A stretch of DNA of 64,000 nucleotides, taken from Ralstonia sp. TCR112. Lineage in GTDB: Bacteria; Pseudomonadota; Gammaproteobacteria; Burkholderiales; Burkholderiaceae. The notes under the pieces are model-generated. The model made no database searches, had not been told where the DNA came from, and saw only the letters and a program-made list of their open reading frames with translations. The DNA lies in NCBI RefSeq assembly GCF_007997035.1, contig NZ_VOSS01000032.1, forward strand, positions 25,214 through 89,213, written 5' to 3'. Positions 58,793-64,000 of the stretch are shown here, one piece after another (position 1 is the first letter of the stretch; every line of letters starts with the position of its first letter). Position numbers and translations under genes: made by a program.

Positions 58793-59404
58793 ATGATGGT
58801 CTTGTACTCGGGCACCACTTGCCCGTTCTCGCAGCGTTGCCGCCTCGTCCTGTTCGAAAAGGGCATGGATTTCGAGATTCGCGACGTCGATCTCTTCAAC
58901 AAGCCGGAAGACATCGCGGTGATGAACCCGTACGGCCAGGTGCCCATCCTGGTTGAACGCGACCTGATCTTGTACGAGTCGAACATCATCAACGAATACA
59001 TCGACGAGCGCTTCCCGCACCCGCAGCTGATGCCGGCCGATCCGGTGCAACGCGCTCGCGCCCGCCTGTTCCTGTTCAACTTCGAGAAGGAACTGTTCAC
59101 GCACGTCTCCGTGCTCGAGAACGAAAAGGGCAAGGCCGCCGAGAAAAACCACGAGAAGGCCCGCGCGGCCATCCGCGATCGCCTCACGCAACTGGCGCCG
59201 ATCTTCCTGAAGAACAAGTACATGCTCGGCGAAGAGTTCTCGATGCTGGACGTGGCGATTGCGCCGCTGCTGTGGCGCCTGGACCACTACGGCATTGAGG
59301 TCTCGAAGAATGCTGCCCCGCTGATGAAATACGCTGAGCGTATCTTCAGCCGTCCGGCGTATATTGAAGCGCTGACGCCGTCCGAAAAGGTCATGCGCCG
59401 CTGA
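58793..59404 (+). CDS. sspA: Stringent starvation protein A (glutathione S-transferase-like)
   Basis: SspA is an RNA polymerase-associated protein with a GST fold (203 residues). The ATG at 58793 has AAGGA upstream. The thioredoxin-like start is M-V-L-Y-S-G-T-T-C-P-F-S-Q-R-C-R, then N-P-Y-G-Q-V-P-I-L-V-E and L-Y-E-S-N-I-I-N-E-Y-I. A longer frame from 58718 is not supported. sspB follows, as in many proteobacteria. Confidence 0.93.
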   Translation: MMVLYSGTTCPFSQRCRLVLFEKGMDFEIRDVDLFNKPEDIAVMNPYGQVPILVERDLILYESNIINEYIDERFPHPQLMPADPVQRARARLFLFNFEKELFTHVSVLENEKGKAAEKNHEKARAAIRDRLTQLAPIFLKNKYMLGEEFSMLDVAIAPLLWRLDHYGIEVSKNAAPLMKYAERIFSRPAYIEALTPSEKVMRR

Positions 59405-59476
59405 TCGCCGCCGGGTCGCTGGCCGTGCCCGGGCTGAGCCTGCGCGCGGCCGCGCCCAACGGTCACTGATTTCATC

Positions 59477-59974
59477 ATGTCGGAAACATCCACCAAGCCC
59501 TATCTGATCCGCGCCATCTACGAGTGGTGCACGGACAACGGCTTCACGCCGTACATCGCTGTCTTCGTCGACAACAGCACCAACGTGCCGCGCGAATTCG
59601 TCAAGAACGACGAGATCGTGCTGAACGTGAGCTTTGACGCGACCAGCCAGCTCGACATGGGCAACGAGTGGATCACGTTCCATGCGCGCTTCTCCGGCGT
59701 GTCGCGCAAGATCGAGGTGCCGATCGAAAACGTGCTTGCCGTGTATGCGCGCGAGAACGGTCAAGGTATGGCATTCCCGGTGGAGCGCAGCACACCGACG
59801 ACACAGGCCGCGACCGAACGCGAGAACAATCCGCCGCCCAAGCTGGCTGCGGTGGACTCCGAATCGGCGTCTGCGCCGGTCGCTGCCGAGGCGGAAACGG
59901 GCCCGGAAGACGACCCGACGCCGCCAAATGTGCCGCGCATCGGTGGAAAGCCCGCGCTAAAAGTCGTCAAGTAA
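59477..59974 (+). CDS. sspB: ClpXP protease specificity-enhancing factor SspB
   Basis: SspB is an adaptor that delivers ssrA-tagged proteins to ClpXP (165 residues). The folded domain (residues 1-110) has K-P-Y-L-I-R-A-I-Y-E-W-C, V-P-R-E-F-V, I-V-L-N-V-S and the substrate-groove A-R-F-S-G. After it comes a long disordered, acidic linker, and the C-terminus (P-A-L-K-V-V-K) matches the ClpX-binding tail. Confidence 0.95.
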   Translation: MSETSTKPYLIRAIYEWCTDNGFTPYIAVFVDNSTNVPREFVKNDEIVLNVSFDATSQLDMGNEWITFHARFSGVSRKIEVPIENVLAVYARENGQGMAFPVERSTPTTQAATERENNPPPKLAAVDSESASAPVAAEAETGPEDDPTPPNVPRIGGKPALKVVK

Positions 59975-59992
59975 CGCGTGTTAGGTTAGAAT
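59964..59992 (+). promoter_or_regulatory. Candidate promoter of tRNA-Thr
   Basis: TCGTCA, a 17-base spacer and TAGAAT end 11 bases before the tRNA. The -35 lies in the last codons of sspB. Confidence 0.4.
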
Positions 59993-60003
59993 CGCGTTTC
60001 TTT

Positions 60004-60079
<76 letters not shown>

Positions 60080-60086
60080 GCATCAC

Positions 60087-60121
60087 GAAAACGGTCTCCC
60101 TTGCGGAGGCCGTTTTCTTTT
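60087..60121 (+). terminator. Rho-independent terminator of tRNA-Thr
   Basis: GAAAACGG-T-CTCC, a loop, GGAG-G-CCGTTTTC and TTTTG: a near-perfect stem directly after the tRNA. Confidence 0.9.
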
Positions 60122-60147
60122 GTCGCGCCCGTTCAATTTCACGGGCT

Positions 60148-60372
60148 TCACCCGCGCCGAACCCAAATCACCTTGCCGCCCTGGATGCCGAGGTTGCGAC
60201 GTTCTTCGCGGTAGTCCATGGTGCCGGGCAGGGCTTTGCCGTCGCGTTCGCTGATGCGCCAGAGGCAGCCGTTCAACAAGGCCGTGGCGTCCTGTTCGGA
60301 TTTGCCGATCAAGGCGTCGTCGGGAATGGCGGCCGCCTGACAGGTGGCGGCTTGAGTGGTGGGCTCAGTCAT
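60148..60372 (-). CDS. Peptidase inhibitor I78-like domain protein (missing its own signal peptide)
   Basis: This is a 74-residue frame beginning with an ATG that overlaps the stop of the lipoprotein fragment (60369-60476). The I78 pattern is visible: D-D-A-L-I-G-K-S-E-Q-D-A near the start, then G-T-M-D-Y-R-E-E-R-R-N-L and the end G-G-K-V-I-W-V-R-R-G. Family members are small secreted or lipoprotein inhibitors of serine proteases and normally carry their own signal, which is absent here. The frame shows no stop in its upstream extension, but no good start either. Confidence 0.75.
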   Translation of the reverse strand: MTEPTTQAATCQAAAIPDDALIGKSEQDATALLNGCLWRISERDGKALPGTMDYREERRNLGIQGGKVIWVRRG

Positions 60373-60476
60373 CTTGGATACCCCTGCGTTTCCGGGTTGT
60401 TCGGGCCCGGTGTTGAGCAGGCCGCCATGCCGAAGGTGGCCGCAATCGTGGTGAGAAGCGTTGCCAAGCGCGTCAT
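60369..60476 (-). pseudogene. Lipoprotein signal fragment, probably the detached N-terminus of the I78 protein
   Basis: A 35-codon frame with a strong ribosome binding site (GGAGG on the minus strand) encodes a lipoprotein signal with lipobox M-A-A-C (MTRLATLLTTIAATFG) and a short tail S-T-P-G-P-N-N-P-E-T-Q-G-Y-P-R. It stops four bases into the next frame. Adding one base in the C4 run at 60381-60384 joins it in frame with the I78 domain, giving a lipoprotein of about 109 residues. It could also be a tiny genuine lipoprotein. Confidence 0.6.
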
Positions 60477-60479
60477 AAA

Positions 60480-61030
60480 ACCTCCGTGTGATATCGCAGT
60501 GGTGAGCGCCTCGACCAGGCGCTCGATGGTCGCAGCAGTGTACCGACGCACGCTTGCGAGATGCCTCATGCAGCGGTGTTGCCACCGCGCAATGGGCTTC
60601 GCGAGGCCCGAGAAAACCGCTTGCCGCCATCAGCGAGACTTTGTTACTCTGCGCCCCGTCATAGCTACGGAGTTCACCTCCATGGACAGTTGTTCTAGTC
60701 GATCTTCGATCGCACATTGAACGGCTAGACAGTCTCGGCGCACCGTTTTCGCGCCTCACCACTGCCTAGCCGTATTGCACGGCGGGTAGTGGCGCTTGCG
60801 TGGGTTCTCTGCGTAAGTCCCTTCCTGAATTCGATTGTTGTATCGGGCACAGCCACGTGGCTGCGTGTGTTTGCGCGCGCCATCGCAAGGCGCGGCCGGC
60901 GTTTGCCTACGTCCGTCGCGGAAACGGGCGGGGAGGTCTCATGCTGTTCTTCTCGTTGTTGCAGTACGTCTGGGTGGCAGTGCGTCCGCTGGTTGGGGTT
61001 CCTCTGCTGGTTGGGGGCGGCGGCAGCGGC
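60480..61030. other. Gene-poor stretch upstream of the porin scrap
   Basis: About 550 bases with short open frames of no recognisable family. No RNA, promoter or repeat stands out. Confidence 0.5.
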
Positions 61031-61213
61031 GCGTTTCTTGGTGATGGCGGCTTGAACTATGGCCACGAGCGCGTGCTGGAAGTCTTCTACAGCCTGCAGG
61101 TGACCAAGGCGCCGGCGATCAGTCCAGATTTTCAGCTTATTCAGAACCCGGGCTACAACCACGATCGCGGTCCGGCCAAGTTCGTGGGCGTGCGCGTCCA
61201 CGCCGAGTTCTAA
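61031..61213 (+). pseudogene. C-terminal remnant of an OprB-like carbohydrate porin
   Basis: The last about 57 codons of an open frame read G-D-G-G-L-N-Y-G-H-E-R-V-L-E-V-F-Y-S-L, then N-P-G-Y-N-H-D-R-G-P-A and the terminal R-V-H-A-E-F. This is the C-terminal strand region of OprB-type carbohydrate-selective porins. The preceding codons in the same frame are unlike a porin, so only the 3' end survives. Confidence 0.7.
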
Positions 61214-61229
61214 CCGTAGGAGGACCCAT

Positions 61230-61274
61230 ATGGACAGTCCGAGTCGACCTTACCCAACGTCTTTTTCCCATTAG
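61230..61274 (+). other. 14-codon ORF with a perfect ribosome binding site
   Basis: AGGAGG (61218-61223) lies 6 bases before an ATG, ideal for translation, yet the frame stops after MDSPSRPYPTSFSH. It directly follows the porin remnant. It may be the truncated start of the next gene of a lost operon. Confidence 0.4.
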
Positions 61275-61437
61275 GCGAGTCCGCCGCACGGTTGTTCCCT
61301 GCTGCTGACTTGCCGCCCTGGCAAGGCTGCGGTGTCTGCATCGCTCCTTGATCGTTTCAACTATGCCGCCGCGTGTGTGCGACGCGTGCGGCGATGGCCG
61401 CGTGCCGTGCGTATGTGCACGCGGCGAGGAGTGTGTC

Positions 61438-61644
61438 ATGCGCAAATTCAAGATTCCCGCCCGCCGCTTTTCGGCGATCGCACTGCCGTTCAGCTCACCG
61501 TTTGTGCACCCCCGGGCCGGAGCGTCGGAGCCTGCTGGTGCTGCATCGATCACGTCGATGCGGCGTGCCGGTGACAGCGGCCAAATGCTCTCCAACCATG
61601 GTTACGCGGCAGCCGCCATCCGGCTGTCGCGCACCTACTGGTAA
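61438..61644 (+). CDS. Hypothetical small protein (uncertain)
   Basis: A 68-codon frame from an ATG with GAGGAG six bases upstream. The protein (MRKFKIPARRFSAIALPF...) is rich in Ala, Ser and Arg and matches no family I know. It lies in the eroded region and may not be real. Confidence 0.3.
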   Translation: MRKFKIPARRFSAIALPFSSPFVHPRAGASEPAGAASITSMRRAGDSGQMLSNHGYAAAAIRLSRTYW

Positions 61645-62318
61645 CGCAATGGCGGGCCCGCGCGTCATGTCGCGCTGGACGACGGCCGCATGGATGAATT
61701 CGCAGCGTGCTCGGCGACTTCGGGTCCGTCAAACGAGAATGTTTCTTATTACTAATATCAACTTGGAGCGCACATTTGGCGACAACGTCGGCTGCGCACC
61801 ACTGTGGCCGATTGTCGCAGTGCAACAACATCCACTTTCGATTTGCTTTCCCGCAAAGCCACGTAAACCCTAGCCCTGCAGCCAGGACATCACTTGTCAA
61901 TCGACGGCGCTTTCTATTTGCCTGAGCAGATAGCGCGATCCGGAGCGCCGTCTGGCGGTAAGATCGCGCCCGCATTCCACTCCCAACCGCGCTCCCCCAA
62001 CGGGCGCATGACGTAGTGCCTGCTCCGACCTTTTACGCCCCCGATCTGTCGTCCGCCGCTTTGTGCGACGCGGCGGCGCTCGACTTCGCCCATGCCCGGC
62101 ATGAGCGAAGCCCGCCTCGCCAACTGAGGGCGTTGGGTTCAGCTTCTCCCTGACCGGCGCCTGATGTGATCGAAGATCCGCTGCCGCACCTCAGCTGTAC
62201 TCGGGGCGCCGGTAGTTCGGTCTTCTCTCATTTCCCGCGTTTTTCCCCTTGTGGCCGCTGTCCGGGCCGCTGGGCTCCCGTGATGTCCGGAAGCATCGCC
62301 GGCGCAATTGTGCAAGAC
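61645..62318. other. Gene-poor region upstream of cyoA
   Basis: No convincing gene in about 670 bases. It should hold the cyo promoter. TTGTCA at 61894-61899 is a possible -35, but no clear -10 is placed after it. Confidence 0.5.
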
Positions 62319-63305
62319 ATGAAGAACACACTCGTTCCACATATGAAGCGGCTTCTCGCCGCAAGCCTCCCGCTCCTGCTGGCGGGCTGCAACCTGACGG
62401 TCCTGGACCCGAAGGGGATGATTGCGGCTGAAGAAAAGACGCTGATCCTGGTGGCGACCGGCCTGATGCTGCTGGTGGTCATCCCCGTGATCGTGCTGAC
62501 GCTGGTGTTCGCGTGGAAATACCGTGCGTCCAACACCAAGGCCCGCTACGAGCCGGACTGGTCGCACTCCAACGCCATCGAAGCCGTGGTGTGGCTGATC
62601 CCGTGCCTGATCATCATCGTGCTGGGCGTGATCACCTACAAGTCCACGCACGCGCTCGATCCGTACAAGCCGATCGAATCGGATGTGAAGCCCATCACGG
62701 TCGAGGCTGTCTCGCTCGACTGGAAGTGGCTGTTCATCTATCCGGAACTGAAGATCGCGACGGTCAACCAGCTCGCATTCCCGGCCAACACCCCGATCAA
62801 CTTCAAGATCACGTCCGACACGGTGATGAACGCGTTCTTCATCCCGCAGCTCGGCAGCCAGGTGTACGCCATGGCGGGCATGCAGACCAAGCTGCACCTG
62901 ATCGCGAACGAGACCGGCGTGTTTGACGGCATGTCGTCGAACTACAGCGGCTCGGGCTTCACGGGCATGAAGTTCAAGGCCACGGCGATGACGAACGAAG
63001 AGTTCGACGCCTGGGTCAAGCAGGTTCGTGCCTCGTCGCAGAACCTGACCAAGGAAGGCTACGCCGAGCTGTCCAAGCCGAGCGAGAAGGTGCCGCCGGC
63101 GGCGTATGCATCGGTCGACCCGACGCTGTATCACAGCATCCTGCACAAATACATGGACAAGATGGGCGAGGGCGAGAAGGTCCTGACGCTCGACGAGGCG
63201 CTCGAAGGCGCCAACTGCACGACGGCCACGGCTGAAGCGGCAACGCGTCCGCTGCCGGTGCAGTCCGCCCTGCCTGCGCCCAAGAGCGCGGCCAAGAATT
63301 CCTAG
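62319..63305 (+). CDS. cyoA: Cytochrome bo3 ubiquinol oxidase subunit II
   Basis: CyoA is a lipoprotein subunit of the terminal quinol oxidase (328 residues from the ATG at 62319; alternatives at 62283 and 62343). The signal ends in the lipobox L-L-A-G-C, then N-L-T-V-L-D-P-K-G. Two membrane helices (I-L-V-A-T-G-L-M-L-L-V-V, V-V-W-L-I-P-C-L-I-I-I) precede the cupredoxin domain (S-L-D-W-K-W-L-F-I-Y-P), which lacks CuA ligands, as expected for a quinol oxidase. G-M-K-F is present at the end of the domain. Confidence 0.95.
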   Translation: MKNTLVPHMKRLLAASLPLLLAGCNLTVLDPKGMIAAEEKTLILVATGLMLLVVIPVIVLTLVFAWKYRASNTKARYEPDWSHSNAIEAVVWLIPCLIIIVLGVITYKSTHALDPYKPIESDVKPITVEAVSLDWKWLFIYPELKIATVNQLAFPANTPINFKITSDTVMNAFFIPQLGSQVYAMAGMQTKLHLIANETGVFDGMSSNYSGSGFTGMKFKATAMTNEEFDAWVKQVRASSQNLTKEGYAELSKPSEKVPPAAYASVDPTLYHSILHKYMDKMGEGEKVLTLDEALEGANCTTATAEAATRPLPVQSALPAPKSAAKNS

Positions 63306-63314
63306 GAGTTGACG

Positions 63315-64000
63315 ATGTTTGGCAAGTTGAGTCTGGAGGCCATTCCGCTGCACGAGCCGATCGTGGTCGTGACGGTGTCGGCCATTCTGCTGGGTGGCGC
63401 GGGCCTGTTCGGCCTGATCACCTATCTCAAGAAGTGGACCTACCTCTGGAATGAGTGGATCACCTCGGTCGATCACAAGAAGATCGGCGTGATGTACTGC
63501 ATTCTGGCCATCGTGATGCTGCTGCGCGGTTTTGCCGACGCCATCATGATGCGCTCGCAACTGGCGGTCGCCTCGGGCGGCGGTGCCGGCTATCTGCCGC
63601 CTGAGCACTACGACCAGATCTTTACCGCGCACGGCGTGATCATGATCTTCTTCATGGCCATGCCGCTGATGACGGGCCTGATCAACCTGATCGTGCCGCT
63701 GCAAATTGGCGCGCGCGACGTGGCATTCCCGTTCCTGAACACGCTGTCGTTCTGGCTGGCTGCTGCTGGTGTGGTGCTGATCAACGTGTCGCTGGGCGTG
63801 GGCGAATTCGCTCGCACCGGCTGGCTGGCGTACCCGCCGCTGTCGGAGCTGGCCTACAGCCCGGGCGTGGGGGTCGATTACTACATCTGGGCGTTGCAGA
63901 TATCGGGCCTCGGGACATTGCTGACCGGCGTGAACTTCGTCGCGACCATCTTCAAGATGCGCGCGCCGGGCATGACGCTGATGCGCATGCCGATCTTCAC
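63315..64000 (+). CDS. cyoB: Cytochrome bo3 ubiquinol oxidase subunit I (3' end outside window)
   Basis: The ATG at 63315 follows cyoA by 9 bases with TAGGAG upstream. The first 228 codons are open to the window end. Typical sequence is [25 protein letters not shown], the heme-ligand histidine in [10 protein letters not shown] and [16 protein letters not shown]. It is the heme-copper catalytic subunit that reduces O2 and pumps protons. The rest of the gene and cyoCD lie outside. Confidence 0.96.
   Translation, partial: MFGKLSLEAIPLHEPIVVVTVSAILLGGAGLFGLITYLKKWTYLWNEWITSVDHKKIGVMYCILAIVMLLRGFADAIMMRSQLAVASGGGAGYLPPEHYDQIFTAHGVIMIFFMAMPLMTGLINLIVPLQIGARDVAFPFLNTLSFWLAAAGVVLINVSLGVGEFARTGWLAYPPLSELAYSPGVGVDYYIWALQISGLGTLLTGVNFVATIFKMRAPGMTLMRMPIF

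Noticed and set aside
60477..60762. N-terminal extension of the I78 frame to a 204-codon protein
   Set aside because: The extension has no family match, no ribosome binding site and crosses the lipoprotein fragment. Only the last 74 codons look like a protein domain.
62038..62160. Short plus-strand frames before cyoA as a leader peptide
   Set aside because: No ribosome binding site or conserved feature could be tied to them.

Overview
The window looks like about 64 kb of the main chromosome of a Ralstonia-type betaproteobacterium (Burkholderiaceae). The DNA is GC-rich. The gene order pilMNOPQ-aroKB-dgt-gltBD-mla-murA-his-tat ... petABC-sspAB is the one I associate with Ralstonia/Cupriavidus, and the protein sequences fit that group. 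This assignment rests on recognised gene order and protein motifs, not on a database search. Most of the window is dense housekeeping DNA with overlapping ATGA junctions.

Layout. 1-3 kb: the end of an ECF sigma factor, its membrane anti-sigma factor, and the periplasmic methionine sulfoxide reductase pair msrPQ. 3-7.6 kb: lptM-lysA (minus strand), cyaY (plus strand) and the bifunctional penicillin-binding protein PBP1A (minus strand). 8-13.1 kb: the type IV pilus assembly operon pilMNOPQ, ending in a strong terminator. 13.2-16.1 kb: aroK-aroB-dgt. 16.3-18.1 kb: an OmpW-type porin and a single REP-associated tyrosine transposase (RAYT) gene flanked by related short repeats and a palindrome. 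18.2-24.6 kb: glutamate synthase gltBD. 24.7-25.8 kb: an orphan Bug-type solute receptor.

26-41.4 kb is one long plus-strand run. It holds mlaFEDACB (outer-membrane lipid asymmetry), a YadGH-like ABC exporter, ibaG/bolA, murA, and the histidine operon hisG-D-C-B-(marC)-H-A-F-I-E. It is followed by a small DUF4870-like membrane protein and tatABC. 43.6-51.3 kb is a transport and signalling locus: an FbpABC-like ABC importer (ATPase, two-domain permease, binding protein), a TctD/TctE-like two-component system, and a divergent second binding protein paralogous to the importer's own. A highly expressed general porin follows.

53.2-60.1 kb: a DegS/DegQ-like protease, a NIF3 protein, MscL, the cytochrome bc1 operon petABC, sspA-sspB and tRNA-Thr(UGU). 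60.1-62.3 kb is the only eroded part. It contains an I78 protease inhibitor apparently split from its lipoprotein signal by one base, the C-terminal scrap of an OprB-like porin, a perfect ribosome binding site in front of a 14-codon ORF, and roughly 1 kb with little convincing coding. The window ends in the cytochrome bo3 ubiquinol oxidase genes cyoA and cyoB (cyoB is cut by the window end).

I did not find a CRISPR array, prophage, restriction system or clearly novel multi-gene system. The best leads are the RAYT element with its flanking repeats, the duplicated binding protein facing the two-component system, the split I78 lipoprotein, the hairpin with a U-rich tail between mlaC and mlaB, and the sigma/anti-sigma pair beside msrPQ.
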